A DNA stretch of 64,000 bases. Source: Pedobacter zeaxanthinifaciens (GTDB taxonomy: Bacteria > Bacteroidota > Bacteroidia > Sphingobacteriales > Sphingobacteriaceae). The position numbers and the translations under genes are program-made. Where the stretch lies: contig NZ_QMHP01000006.1 of the NCBI RefSeq assembly GCF_003313335.1, positions 1 through 64,000 on the forward strand. The letters run 5' to 3'. Of the stretch, positions 26,649 to 35,889 are shown in pieces (within the stretch, counting starts at the first letter, position 1; each line of letters opens with the position of its first letter). Under the pieces are notes generated by a model that was not told the origin of the DNA, did not search any database, and worked only from the letters and a program-made list of their open reading frames with translations.

Positions 26649-27281
26649 CTAGTTAGCGCTTAAGTACTCAGCAACGCCAGTTCTAGTAGCGTTCATTGCC
26701 GATTTACCTTCTTCCCAGTTTGCAGGACAAACCTCGCCATGTTTTTGTACGTGAGCATAAGCATCAATTAAACGCAGATACTCTTTTACATTTCTACCTA
26801 AAGGCATATCGTTTACACTTTCGTGGAAAACTTTACCTGTTTCATCAATTAAGTAAGTTGCACGATAAGATACGTTTGAACCTGAGAAGATCTCTTCGCC
26901 CTCTTCAGTATACTCAACTTCTTGATCTAAAATACCTAAGGTACCTGCCAACTGTCTGTGGGTATCAGCAATTAAAGGGTAAGTTACACCTTCGATACCA
27001 CCGTTATCTTTTGCAGTATTTAACCATGCAAAGTGAACTTCGTTTGTATCGCAAGAAGCGCCAATAACCACTGTATTTCTTTGCTTGAAATCCTCTAAAG
27101 CAGCTTGAAATGCATGTAATTCAGTTGGGCAAACAAAAGTGAAATCTTTTGGATACCAGAATAACAATACTTTAGAGTTATTTTTCACCGCTTCTTCAAA
27201 AACGTTGATCTTTAAATCATCGCCCATTTCAGACATTGCATCTACCGTAATACTTGGAAATTTTTTACCTACGTAGCTCAT
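26649..27281 (-). CDS. typical 2-Cys peroxiredoxin (AhpC/Prx1 type)
   Basis: This 210-aa protein reduces peroxides. The peroxidatic Cys lies in FTFVCPTELHAF and the resolving Cys in GEVCPANWEEG near the C-terminus. YRATYLIDETGKVFH and PLGRNVKEYLRLIDA are conserved family blocks. I start at MSYVGKKFPS; the frame continues 29 codons upstream but that part overlaps a good promoter. It heads the operon with thioredoxin and DUF6952. AhpF is absent, so the thioredoxin is the likely electron donor. Confidence 0.95.
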   Translation of the reverse strand: MSYVGKKFPSITVDAMSEMGDDLKINVFEEAVKNNSKVLLFWYPKDFTFVCPTELHAFQAALEDFKQRNTVVIGASCDTNEVHFAWLNTAKDNGGIEGVTYPLIADTHRQLAGTLGILDQEVEYTEEGEEIFSGSNVSYRATYLIDETGKVFHESVNDMPLGRNVKEYLRLIDAYAHVQKHGEVCPANWEEGKSAMNATRTGVAEYLSAN

Positions 27282-27306
27282 AATTTTCTTAATTTTTTTG
27301 TTGCCG

Positions 27307-27337
27307 CAAAGGTAGTGTAATTTGAACGCTAAGGCAA
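27307..27337 (-). promoter_or_regulatory. promoter of the peroxiredoxin operon
   Basis: On the minus strand TTG (27335-27337) is followed by 20 nt and TACCTTTG (27307-27314), matching the Bacteroidota -33/-7 consensus. It lies 26 nt before the peroxiredoxin ATG. The extended TACCTTTGCGGCA is also found upstream of efp. Confidence 0.65.
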
Positions 27338-27429
27338 CCCAAAAGCCATCATAAATTCTGATAGGCACATAGACAAAATTGATAGGCCTTCACATCAACT
27401 TTACCATTGTTTTCGCTTTGCGAGAAAAA

Positions 27430-27455
27430 AGAAAAACCCCGAATTTCTCCGGGGC
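27430..27455 (-). terminator. terminator of the T9SS cargo gene
   Basis: CCCCG (27437-27441) pairs with CGGGG (27450-27454) around an 8-nt loop, with a minus-strand T-run (TTTTTC) after. It lies about 30 nt past the stop of the DUF4623-like gene. Confidence 0.7.
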
Positions 27456-27483
27456 CTTCAATTAACCAAATATTAACTTACAC

Positions 27484-29094
27484 CTATTGTTTTATTATTT
27501 TGGCGGTTTTAATTTCCGCTCCGTTTTTAGTTATTTTTAAATAGTAAACGCCAGCAGGCAAAGCCGCTACGGATACATCTTGCTGCGACGCCTTTGCAAC
27601 TTCGCTAAGCACTTTCTTGCCGGTTAAATCAAAAAGGTCATACTTAACGTTTTTGTAGTCATCATCAGCAAGATTAACATTTACATAAGAGGTTGCTGGA
27701 TTTGGATAAACCACTACGTTAGCTGTTGAAAGCTTCACATCCACACTTACTACTTTTTCGAAAGTTTCAGATTTTCCGTCTAAATCCAGCTGCTTAAGCT
27801 TGTAATAGTTTACTCCTGCTTTGGCGGTTCTATCTACATAGGTGTAGGTAAGGGCCGTTGCAGAATTACCATTTGAGGATTTCGCAGCGATAAAATCTAT
27901 CTTTTTAAAATCTGTGCCTTCAGTAGCACGGTAAAGTTCAAAACCTTTGTTGTTGGTTTCGGCCGCAGTACCCCAAGTTAGGGTACTTTGACCTTTTACC
28001 AGAGACGCATCAAAAGAGGTAAGAGTAACGGGAAGAGGAGCGAACGTTTTAACAGCTCCTATATAATTTTGTGAAGTCACTACAAAAAATGTAGTCGTAT
28101 TATCGGCATTTCTTTTAACTGCCATATCTGCATAACCACTGTTAGTAGTGTAGGCGGTTTTTCCAAAGTTGAAAGAAGAAACATTTTGCATGGTAACGCT
28201 TGCATCGCCAACATTCCCGGTTTTTGAAAGCTGAACTAAGTTTTGATTTGCAATTGTCTTTCCACTAGTTACAGCAAAGTAACCTTTTCCATTTTCATTA
28301 ACATACTCGCCCACGGTAGCATTAAAGTTAGCATAGGTGCTGCTAATTACTTCATGAGAAACATAAGTATTGGTTGTTAGGTTGATTTTAACCCTTCTGA
28401 ACGTTACGCCAGCGTCTGTTGAGCCTAACCATAATACATCGGCGGCTTCGGCGCTAATGCTTCCTTTTGCAACGTCTCTAAAAGTCGCATTGTATTGGGC
28501 CGCATCTAAATCAACTGCACCATGATACGTTGGCACGCCACCTATTACATCGAACACGTATAGTTTAGACCCTGTAGAAGACCCCGAAACGCTATTACCA
28601 GCTACATATAACCGTGTATTATCACCAGTGCCAAATAAACCAAACGAGTCTCCAACTCTACTTGTAATGGTTGCGTCAGTAAACGTGTATCGTGTAGGTG
28701 CTGCAGTTTCGCTAGCCCACCTGTAAATGTAAATAATACCATTGGTTTGCATAGCAGTTGCATATATTACGCCATTGTCGTCAACCCGTACTTTAGAAAA
28801 GCAATATGTTTCTGCAATTGTGCCTTTGTTTAAAGCCAATAACGAGCTTTTAGGAATTGAGCTGATATTGCCTGTATAACTTTCTGGATCCACGATATAA
28901 ATCTGATCACCTCTGTTAGCTACATATAATTTGTTAGTAACCTTATTATAAGCCAAGGAATAGGTTGCGCTAGTTGTGGTTAACAATTCTGTTGGCGTAG
29001 TGGTAGCTTCATAATACCAAAGTTGGCTAAGCGATTGCCCTTTGGCAATTACAACTGAAATTGATAACGAAAAAAATAGTAAAAGTTTCTTCAT
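27484..29094 (-). CDS. T9SS-secreted protein, DUF4623-like
   Basis: This 536-aa protein has a signal peptide (1-19), then a beta-propeller-like region (about 35-350, NKLYVANRGDQIYIVDPES), a fibronectin-like module (about 355-445, TLTWGTAAETNNKGFELYR) and a type A Por sorting domain (VVVYPNPATSYVNVN to the KIIKQ end). It is exported through the type IX system. The propeller part resembles DUF4623 proteins; the function is unknown. It does not share the LuxR-type boxes of the other T9SS gene. Confidence 0.85.
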   Translation of the reverse strand: MKKLLLFFSLSISVVIAKGQSLSQLWYYEATTTPTELLTTTSATYSLAYNKVTNKLYVANRGDQIYIVDPESYTGNISSIPKSSLLALNKGTIAETYCFSKVRVDDNGVIYATAMQTNGIIYIYRWASETAAPTRYTFTDATITSRVGDSFGLFGTGDNTRLYVAGNSVSGSSTGSKLYVFDVIGGVPTYHGAVDLDAAQYNATFRDVAKGSISAEAADVLWLGSTDAGVTFRRVKINLTTNTYVSHEVISSTYANFNATVGEYVNENGKGYFAVTSGKTIANQNLVQLSKTGNVGDASVTMQNVSSFNFGKTAYTTNSGYADMAVKRNADNTTTFFVVTSQNYIGAVKTFAPLPVTLTSFDASLVKGQSTLTWGTAAETNNKGFELYRATEGTDFKKIDFIAAKSSNGNSATALTYTYVDRTAKAGVNYYKLKQLDLDGKSETFEKVVSVDVKLSTANVVVYPNPATSYVNVNLADDDYKNVKYDLFDLTGKKVLSEVAKASQQDVSVAALPAGVYYLKITKNGAEIKTAKIIKQ

Positions 29095-29244
29095 GCGTTT
29101 TTTGTTTAAGGTTTAAAAATTAGTATGGTTCAAAAACCGCAAAACAACGGCAAAAAGCTAGGAAAATTGCAGCAAAGCGCAAATACTATCTTCAAGTTGA
29201 GTTAAACGGCTAGTTTTCAAGAGATAATATTACTAATTAAAAAA

Positions 29245-29264
29245 CAAAAACGCAAGAAAACGCA
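29245..29264. repeat. short dispersed repeat
   Basis: CAAAAACGCAAGAAAACGCA matches 57520-57539 at 19 of 20 positions. Both are in intergenic A-rich DNA and look like remnants of a degenerate repeat family. Confidence 0.4.
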
Positions 29265-29271
29265 TTAAAAA

Positions 29272-29302
29272 AATTAAAGCCGCACAAAACGCGGCTTTAA
29301 TT
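29272..29302 (-). terminator. terminator of the DUF4886 gene
   Basis: A 12-bp stem (AATTAAAGCCGC at 29272-29283, complement at 29291-29302) has a 7-nt loop. On the minus strand it leads into TTTTTTTAATG. It lies about 20 nt past the stop codon. Confidence 0.8.
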
Positions 29303-29320
29303 GACTAACGATATTCCTAA

Positions 29321-30220
29321 TTATTTTAACTTAGAAACCGAATACGGTTTTTTGACGGCTTTATGTGCGGCTTCTTGAGCAGTTAAGGCATCTGCGCCGC
29401 TAAGCTTTTCTGGTTTATATAAATTGCCAATCACACTCTTCTTAAAAATTGCTTCGTACCAAGTACATGAAGCAGTATACCTGCCCACATTTAAATCCAA
29501 ATGATAGCCATCCCTACACAGCACATCGCCTAATTTAGTACGGGCATTTTGGATTGCCGTTCCTGATGGCACTAAAATATCAATTGGAACTAGTTTCATT
29601 ACGCGTTTGGAGGCATCCACAATACCATCGTACATGCGCATTTGATCTTTGTTATAGCTTATAAATCCATTATGGGTTGAGTTTTGTGCATAGGCCCAAG
29701 TTTGGTGCCATATGTATTTCACTTTAGGATTAGTAGCCCTTGATTTCACGTACTCGAAAAGCGGAGGCAAAGGTTCTACGTAAGTATCAAACAAACCCGA
29801 TTTTGGACTTGCCTGCTGAAAACTGATGTAATCCCAGTTTTCGTCAGCTAAGGCCTTTGAAATACTTGTTTTTGGATAACGATCTTTTTTCCCGTCTACG
29901 CCCACTTTTCTGTACTCGTAAACGTCCTTATCTTCCTGAGCATTTTTCAGGTGAAGCTCTAATGGAGCGCCGCCGATGTAAAGGTTCCCGATGATCACTT
30001 TATATCCTCCTGCTTTGGCCAGGCCATACAGGTATTGTTCCACTGCATCTTCAGAAAAACTATTGCCTATTGCCAAGATTTTAATTACACTGTCCTTGCT
30101 TGGCCTGTCAAAATGAGCAAACTTAATTTCATCGGCCTTAAGGGAAAAGGTTCCGATGGAAACAATGCTTAAAACTAGGCTAATCTTTAACAAAAACCTT
30201 CTACAAACGCTATTATTCAT
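29321..30220 (-). CDS. DUF4886 SGNH-like secreted protein
   Basis: This 299-aa protein has an N-terminal signal segment (about 8-28). The SGNH-like block I ILAIGNSFSEDAVE (about residues 47-60) and a late RDGYHLDLNVGRYTASC with the Asp-x-x-His pair fit DUF4886, a family related to esterases and acetylhydrolases in Bacteroidota polysaccharide loci. The predicted role is carbohydrate deacylation outside the cytoplasm, by family analogy. It is transcribed in the same direction as its neighbours but with its own terminator. Confidence 0.82.
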   Translation of the reverse strand: MNNSVCRRFLLKISLVLSIVSIGTFSLKADEIKFAHFDRPSKDSVIKILAIGNSFSEDAVEQYLYGLAKAGGYKVIIGNLYIGGAPLELHLKNAQEDKDVYEYRKVGVDGKKDRYPKTSISKALADENWDYISFQQASPKSGLFDTYVEPLPPLFEYVKSRATNPKVKYIWHQTWAYAQNSTHNGFISYNKDQMRMYDGIVDASKRVMKLVPIDILVPSGTAIQNARTKLGDVLCRDGYHLDLNVGRYTASCTWYEAIFKKSVIGNLYKPEKLSGADALTAQEAAHKAVKKPYSVSKLK

Positions 30221-30328
30221 ATCTATTCAATTTATCTCTAACTTATTAATAAAATTAGGCAACGCAAACATTTTATCTCTATAGAAGCATATTTCCACAA
30301 AAAATCACCTCAATTGGATAAAAAAGTA

Positions 30329-32728
30329 TTATTTCTTCAACGTAGTTTCGAAGAGTTTAAAAATTCGCTTGTACTCATCGGTCCAGCTACTAGGTTCAAC
30401 AAATCCATGATCCTCTACAGGATAAACGGCCAATTCCCAATTATCTTTTCCCAACTCAATGAAACGTTGCGTTAAACGCACAATATCCTGAAAGTGTACA
30501 TTCACATCAACCATGCCATGCAACATTACCAAATCACCTTTAAGCTGGTCGGCAAAATAAATAGGCGAACTAATTTTATAGGCATTTGGATCATTAAAAG
30601 GCTCGTTCAAAATATTTGAGGTGTAACCGTGGTTATAGTGCGCCCAATCCGTCACCGATCTAAGTGCCGCACCAGCTTTAAATACATCTGGCTCCTTGAA
30701 CAGGCCCATCAATGTGATAAAACCGCCGTAAGAACCGCCGTACAAACCCACGTTTTTTGGATTGACCCCATATTTTTCCACCAACATCTTCACTCCATCC
30801 ACCTGATCAGTTAAATCTTTACCCCCCATATGTCTATAAATCCCTGTGCGGTGATTGCGTCCGTACCCAGAGCTTGCCGTATAGTCAATATCAATTACGG
30901 TATAACCATTATCGGCCAGTAAATTGTTGAACATATATTCGCGGAAATACTGACTCCACCAGTAATGTACGTTTTGCAAATATCCCGCACCATGTACAAA
31001 AACAACCGCAGGCTTATTAGGATGAGGATTTTTAGCCGGATAAACCCTTGCGTACACGTCATCACCGTAACGATTTTTAAATGATACTAAATCTGGTTGG
31101 CGCCACTGATAGCTATCAAACTCAGCGGTTGTAGATTTGGTGATTTTAACTGCTTTTGCATTAGGTTGGTTAGCTTGGATATACAGTTCCCAAGGTTTAT
31201 CCATGTAAGAATAGTTTATTGCCAACCATTTTTCATCTGGAGATAAAGTGACCTCATTTCCTCCTTTCATGGTGGTAATTTGAACTAAATCGCCGCCATT
31301 AACGGCAAGCTTATAAAAATGCGTAATGCCAGGATGTTCTTTATTGGCACTGATGTAGAACGTTTTTTTATCCTTGGCCAATTGTACCTGTTGCACTTCC
31401 CACTTACCAGATGTTAGCTGTTTCTTTTCGCCTGTTTGCACATTGTAGGTATACAGATGCGCATAACCCGTTGCTTCGCTTTGAAAGTAAAACTTGTCAT
31501 TGTCAATCCACTTCACATCACGGCCAATACCTGGGCCGCCAATCCACGCCTCGTCCCTTTGCCTATCAATTAAAGACAATGTCCCGGTAGCGGGGTCTAA
31601 TTTCAAAATCCAAAAATCTTTATTATCCTGTGATCTTCCGGTAACCACGGCAAAAGAGCCGCTCTCATTCCAGTTCACTACGTTGAGGTTAACCTTACGA
31701 TCTTCATTTTTTTTGATACGCTCTTCTAGTTGTTTAGGGTAATCTTTAACATAATCAGGCAAATCCTTAATTCCTGGAATTTGGCTTACATTAACCGCGT
31801 ATAACGAATCTTTATTGATATCAAACACATAAGTGATGCTCGTAGACAGGCTTTCCCCAACTTTCGTTCTTCCATTAATGTCCTCTGTGTAACCCGAAGA
31901 GGTAACGTAGTTAGGTACAATGGTATTTTTGTTTCCTGTGGCCTGCTTAATTAACCTGTAGCTTATATACTTCCCATCCGGACTAACCGTTAACCCCGCC
32001 ATAAAATCCTCATCTAGATAAATGGGCTTAATTGTTCTTGCAGGGCCGCTACCACCCGCCTGCATTCCAAATCTTCTGGTTCCGCCCATGCGGTTTCCGC
32101 CTTCGGCATTTCTTTTTTTAATGATATCGAACAGCGCTGTTTGATCATTCCTTAACCAAGTGTCCTGAACGGAAGTGTTACTTTGCATCCTGCCACCGGT
32201 TGGTCTTGCCGCATTGCCGGCATCGGGCTTGCCCTTTACAAAGTTGGTTAATTGCTTTAACTCCCCTGTAGAAAGGTTAAGCTGATACACATTATCTGCC
32301 CTTTGGTAAACCACATCATTGTTGTACAAAAATTTGGCATTGCTTTCTCTCTCCAAAGTATTGGTTAGCCTGATTTCCTTTTTAGACTTGAAATTGGTAA
32401 GGTAGATATCTCCCGATTTCTCCAATAAGCCCATGGTTTTATTGATATTGTACGCGTAGTTAATAGGCGCACTGTTCTCAGGCTCATCGGTTTCAGCTTT
32501 GTTTACTTTTTGATCTGTTACTGAAACCTTGTAAAGCCCTGCTTTATCTTTACCTTCAGGATTCCAGTTAAAATAAATGGTTTTACTATCGGCCGACCAA
32601 CGGTAGCCTTCAGGAGAGGTTCCCATCCATTTGGGATCTCTCATTATTTTTTGCACTGTTAACGGAGCGAGTTGCTGAGCACTTGCGGTTGCGCCAAAAA
32701 GGAGCAAAAGAAAAGATAATTTCTTCAT
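30329..32728 (-). CDS. S9 family serine peptidase (prolyl oligopeptidase type)
   Basis: This 799-aa protein has a signal peptide (1-17), a beta-propeller N-terminal part of the DPP IV type (to about residue 540) and an alpha/beta-hydrolase catalytic domain. The triad is Ser666 (GLYGGSYGGF), Asp741 (HGMVDVNVHF) and His774 (EDHGFVEP). It probably cleaves oligopeptides in the periplasm. A Gly-rich insertion (AGNAARPTGGRMQ, MGGTRRFGMQAGG) near 170-225 looks like a propeller loop. It is a single gene, not obviously in an operon with the downstream DUF4886 gene. Confidence 0.92.
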   Translation of the reverse strand: MKKLSFLLLLFGATASAQQLAPLTVQKIMRDPKWMGTSPEGYRWSADSKTIYFNWNPEGKDKAGLYKVSVTDQKVNKAETDEPENSAPINYAYNINKTMGLLEKSGDIYLTNFKSKKEIRLTNTLERESNAKFLYNNDVVYQRADNVYQLNLSTGELKQLTNFVKGKPDAGNAARPTGGRMQSNTSVQDTWLRNDQTALFDIIKKRNAEGGNRMGGTRRFGMQAGGSGPARTIKPIYLDEDFMAGLTVSPDGKYISYRLIKQATGNKNTIVPNYVTSSGYTEDINGRTKVGESLSTSITYVFDINKDSLYAVNVSQIPGIKDLPDYVKDYPKQLEERIKKNEDRKVNLNVVNWNESGSFAVVTGRSQDNKDFWILKLDPATGTLSLIDRQRDEAWIGGPGIGRDVKWIDNDKFYFQSEATGYAHLYTYNVQTGEKKQLTSGKWEVQQVQLAKDKKTFYISANKEHPGITHFYKLAVNGGDLVQITTMKGGNEVTLSPDEKWLAINYSYMDKPWELYIQANQPNAKAVKITKSTTAEFDSYQWRQPDLVSFKNRYGDDVYARVYPAKNPHPNKPAVVFVHGAGYLQNVHYWWSQYFREYMFNNLLADNGYTVIDIDYTASSGYGRNHRTGIYRHMGGKDLTDQVDGVKMLVEKYGVNPKNVGLYGGSYGGFITLMGLFKEPDVFKAGAALRSVTDWAHYNHGYTSNILNEPFNDPNAYKISSPIYFADQLKGDLVMLHGMVDVNVHFQDIVRLTQRFIELGKDNWELAVYPVEDHGFVEPSSWTDEYKRIFKLFETTLKK

Positions 32729-32829
32729 TTTACTGTATGGTTATGCCTGCAATTTATGCAAAAAAGCAATGCACTTTAAACAAGGCAAAACAAATGTTAC
32801 AGATACAATGAAACACAAAGGCAACAAAC

Positions 32830-32849
32830 GCACAAAGCTATTTTTGTGC
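32830..32849. other. weak hairpin beyond the FAD-like gene
   Basis: GCACAAA (32830-32836) pairs with TTTGTGC (32843-32849) around a 6-nt loop. It lies in A-rich DNA with CACAAAG-like decayed repeats, past the stop of the minus-strand gene. A terminator role is possible but not supported by a T-run. Confidence 0.35.
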
Positions 32850-32871
32850 AGCGTAAAATGATTTAAAGGAA

Positions 32872-34068
32872 TTATCTCAAAATTTTTCCTGTTTTATCGA
32901 TAGTGATATTAAAAGGAGGCATATAATCTTGTAGTAACACCGCCAATTCTCGGCGTGTAATCTGTCTATCTTTTTTAAATGTAGAGCTGAAATTATAAGC
33001 GGAAGTCCACTTTTTTTCCACTTCCTTAGGCGTAGTTTCAGGAGCTTTATTACCTACGTAGCATATCAAATCTAAAGCAGCGCCAATGGTTAAAACATCG
33101 CTTTTATAATCATCAAACCAAATTTGTGCTTTGTAGTAATGATCTTTCATATTCTGCCTAATTTCTGCTGTGCTTACCAACTGTTCGGGATTAAAAAGAA
33201 GCTTTCCATTAACCACTGTTGCTTTTAGCATTCCAGTTACCCCAACCATTTGGATAGCTTTCCAGTTGGCATCTTTAATTCCAACATCCGAAAAAGGCAT
33301 TAAATTAGTGTTGAACGCAATTAATTCGCCTTGCACACGCTTTAAATCTGCTTGAGAGGCCTTCAAGTCGAAAAAACCGGCGTAGGCCGCTATTGCGCCC
33401 GCCGCTTGTCCCATCAGCATGCTGGTAGGATCGCTTACGTAAACCAAATTTTCTTGATTAGGGATAAAGTATTGATAAAATGAGTAATTACTGTTGGTAT
33501 TGCCATCCACTCGTTTTCCTACCGCTACGTTGGTTTTGTACAACGTATTGCCATAATCAAACTTAGTCCATGTGCCTACTGTAGCAGCATCAATCTTTAA
33601 CGCTTCATTAAGTTTTTTATCTGCAATGTTCACCAGCACTTCTGGTCTAATTGTTCTGCCATCGCTCAGTTTAAACGCCCATCCTTTTCCTGCTCTATCG
33701 GCCTTTAACAGTTGAACATTTTTAATTACCGTAAGAGTTTTTAAAGTATTTGCCCAATATTCCAATGCTAAATTTGCCGCTTGCTTATCAAAGCTGGGTT
33801 CAGCAATGGTATCTGCCAAGTTTAGCTGTTCCTTTAATTTTTCTAAAAACTTTGCCTGTACTCCTGAATGTAAATCGGCACCAATAGGTTCAATATCAAA
33901 ACCGCCAGCCTGCAATAAAATAACTGTTTTAGCATTAGATTGTGCCGATTGTATGGCCGCGGCTGCTGCTGCATTTCCATTACCAACGATAAAAACATCG
34001 GGTTTTAGCGTTTGTGCCACACTACTAAGAGACGATAAACAGAAGAAATAAAACAGAAATCTTTTCAT
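32872..34068 (-). CDS. FAD-dependent oxidoreductase-like secreted protein
   Basis: This 398-aa protein has a signal peptide (1-18) followed by a dinucleotide-binding-like start (DVFIVGNGNAAAAAAIQSA). The middle (about 190-260) contains YSFYQYFIPNQENLVYVSDP and PTSMLMGQAAGAIAAYAGF, similar to the FAD-binding end of PF12831-type oxidoreductases. The C-terminal 130 aa hold a helical repeat-like module. It is shorter than typical members and much of the substrate domain is missing, so catalysis is doubtful. Function unknown. Confidence 0.65.
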   Translation of the reverse strand: MKRFLFYFFCLSSLSSVAQTLKPDVFIVGNGNAAAAAAIQSAQSNAKTVILLQAGGFDIEPIGADLHSGVQAKFLEKLKEQLNLADTIAEPSFDKQAANLALEYWANTLKTLTVIKNVQLLKADRAGKGWAFKLSDGRTIRPEVLVNIADKKLNEALKIDAATVGTWTKFDYGNTLYKTNVAVGKRVDGNTNSNYSFYQYFIPNQENLVYVSDPTSMLMGQAAGAIAAYAGFFDLKASQADLKRVQGELIAFNTNLMPFSDVGIKDANWKAIQMVGVTGMLKATVVNGKLLFNPEQLVSTAEIRQNMKDHYYKAQIWFDDYKSDVLTIGAALDLICYVGNKAPETTPKEVEKKWTSAYNFSSTFKKDRQITRRELAVLLQDYMPPFNITIDKTGKILR

Positions 34069-34181
34069 AGAGTTATAAAAAACGGCATGTATAAATTCAA
34101 TGCTAATTTGCTGATAATTATCAACATTATTATTGCTGTTTAACTATCTTTAACAATTAAACCATCAGTTTGTGACATCCT

Positions 34182-35579
34182 ATGAATAGAATTAGTGGCA
34201 TTTTCAACGATCAACGGCAGTACCAGCAAACGCTAAAGCAAGGTAATGCGGCACAACGCATTGAGCTATTGCGGAAATTAAAAAGTAGCATCCTCGAAAA
34301 AGAAGATGCCATATTTCGTGCGCTTTATAAGGATTTGCGCAAAAGCAGATTTGAAGCCGCTGTTACTGAGCTTTATTTTACCTACGCAGAAATTGATTTT
34401 GCAATCAAAAATCTACGTCATTGGATGGCGCCCAAGCGGGCTGGAAAAACTTTTAGCAATTTATTTGCTAAAAACCGCATTTACTATGAGCCTAAAGGGG
34501 TTTGTTTAATTATTGCACCCTGGAACTATCCCTTTCAACTGGTAATGTCACCTTTAGTTTCGGCAATAGCTGCAGGAAACTGTGTAATTGTGAAGCCATC
34601 GGAAATCAGTTCAAATACTAGCAAAATTATTTCATCTATCATACTTGATGCTTTTGAAGAACAGCATGTTGCCTGTTTTGAGGGCAACGCCGAAGTTTCG
34701 CAAAAGCTTTTGGAACTGCCGTTTGACCATATTTTTTTCACCGGAAGCACGGAAATTGGCAAAAGTGTGATGGCCGCAGCTGCAAAAAATTTAACTTCGG
34801 TTACGCTAGAACTTGGTGGCAAATCACCAACTATTATTGACCAGCAGGTTGACTTGGCCAAAGCGGCACAAAAAGTAGCCTGGGGTAAATTGGTAAATGC
34901 CGGGCAAACCTGTATTGCTCCTGATTATGTGCTGATTCATGAATCAAGAGCAGACGAATTTATTGGCCTTTATAAGCAGTTTGTATCTGAAATGTACTTT
35001 AAAGACAAAGAAGCGATTAACCAAGCGGCGTATGGAAAAATTGTTAGCAGAAAGCATTTTGAAAGGCTAAGCGACCTCATAACTGATGCGGTAGACAAAG
35101 GTGCCAGAATTAATTGGGGAGGAAAAACAGACGATCAATCACAAACCATTTATCCTGCTATTTTAACACAGGTTCCAAAAGAGGCTAAAATAATGGAAGA
35201 AGAGATTTTTGGCCCCATTTTACCAATAGTAACTTATCGGGATTTAGAGGAAGCAATTGCGTTTGTTAATGCCAAAACCAAGCCTCTAGCCTTATATATT
35301 TTCAGCAAAAGCGATAAAAATATCAAGTCCATCATTAAGCTCACCAGTGCAGGCGGCACTTGCGTAAACGATGTTTTGGTACACATTGCTAACCCAAAAC
35401 TACCTTTTGGCGGAGTAAACCACAGCGGAATAGGTAGCAGTCATGGTTTTTTTGGCTTTAAGAATTTTTCGCATGAGCGCAGTGTAGTTACCCAACGTAG
35501 TCCAGATTTTAACAAATTGGTGTACCCTCCGTATGATGCCAAAAATTGGGTACTCAATCTTTTAAAAAGGATAATGTAG
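34182..35579 (+). CDS. aldehyde dehydrogenase, ALDH3-like
   Basis: This 465-aa protein has the ALDH fold with Glu210 in TLELGGKSPTII and the nucleophile Cys244 in NAGQTCIAPDYV. The NAD-binding IIAPWNYPFQL and FTGSTEIGKSV blocks are clear. The C-terminal stretch (YPPYDAKNWVLNLLKRIM) is typical of class 3 enzymes that act on fatty or aromatic aldehydes. There is no signal peptide. It is a single gene followed by a palindromic element and not part of an evident pathway operon. Confidence 0.95.
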   Translation: MNRISGIFNDQRQYQQTLKQGNAAQRIELLRKLKSSILEKEDAIFRALYKDLRKSRFEAAVTELYFTYAEIDFAIKNLRHWMAPKRAGKTFSNLFAKNRIYYEPKGVCLIIAPWNYPFQLVMSPLVSAIAAGNCVIVKPSEISSNTSKIISSIILDAFEEQHVACFEGNAEVSQKLLELPFDHIFFTGSTEIGKSVMAAAAKNLTSVTLELGGKSPTIIDQQVDLAKAAQKVAWGKLVNAGQTCIAPDYVLIHESRADEFIGLYKQFVSEMYFKDKEAINQAAYGKIVSRKHFERLSDLITDAVDKGARINWGGKTDDQSQTIYPAILTQVPKEAKIMEEEIFGPILPIVTYRDLEEAIAFVNAKTKPLALYIFSKSDKNIKSIIKLTSAGGTCVNDVLVHIANPKLPFGGVNHSGIGSSHGFFGFKNFSHERSVVTQRSPDFNKLVYPPYDAKNWVLNLLKRIM

Positions 35580-35586
35580 TTAGTCA

Positions 35587-35850
35587 ATTTAAAATAAGTT
35601 CGGATTAAGTATTTTACAATTCTTGAAAAATTTGGGTTAACGATGTTTTTTAGCTCGCCGCCGCTGGGCTCTTACTTTTTGACCGCAAAAAGTAACAAAA
35701 ACTCTCGGTTGCTTATTTTTCTTTCAAAGAAAGTGCTTTGGCTTATTAGTGCAACCCGAAAAATAAGAGACCGAAAATTAGCTGAACGAAGATTTGAAGC
35801 GCTATCGCTAGCAAATTAAATAATTCTCCTATCCCGAACTTAAGTTAAAT
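35587..35850. mobile_element. MITE-like palindromic element
   Basis: Imperfect terminal inverted repeats (35587-35605 and 35831-35850; 17 of 20 positions match with one gap) enclose nested palindromes: TTACTTTTTG (35672-35681) with 35686-35695, and TCGGTTGCTTATTTTTC (35705-35721) with 35758-35774. There is no ORF inside and no clear target duplication. It fills the 310-nt gap between the aldehyde dehydrogenase and DUF6265 genes. GC-rich GCTCGCCGCCGCTGGGC contrasts with the A/T-rich flanks. A non-autonomous element or structured RNA is inferred. Confidence 0.55.
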
Positions 35851-35889
35851 TTGTAATCCTTAAAATAACCATCTTTAATTGATCATAAA

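Noticed and set aside
26696..27067. 123-aa plus-strand frame inside the peroxiredoxin gene
   Set aside because: It is antisense to conserved peroxiredoxin motifs, so it is a shadow.
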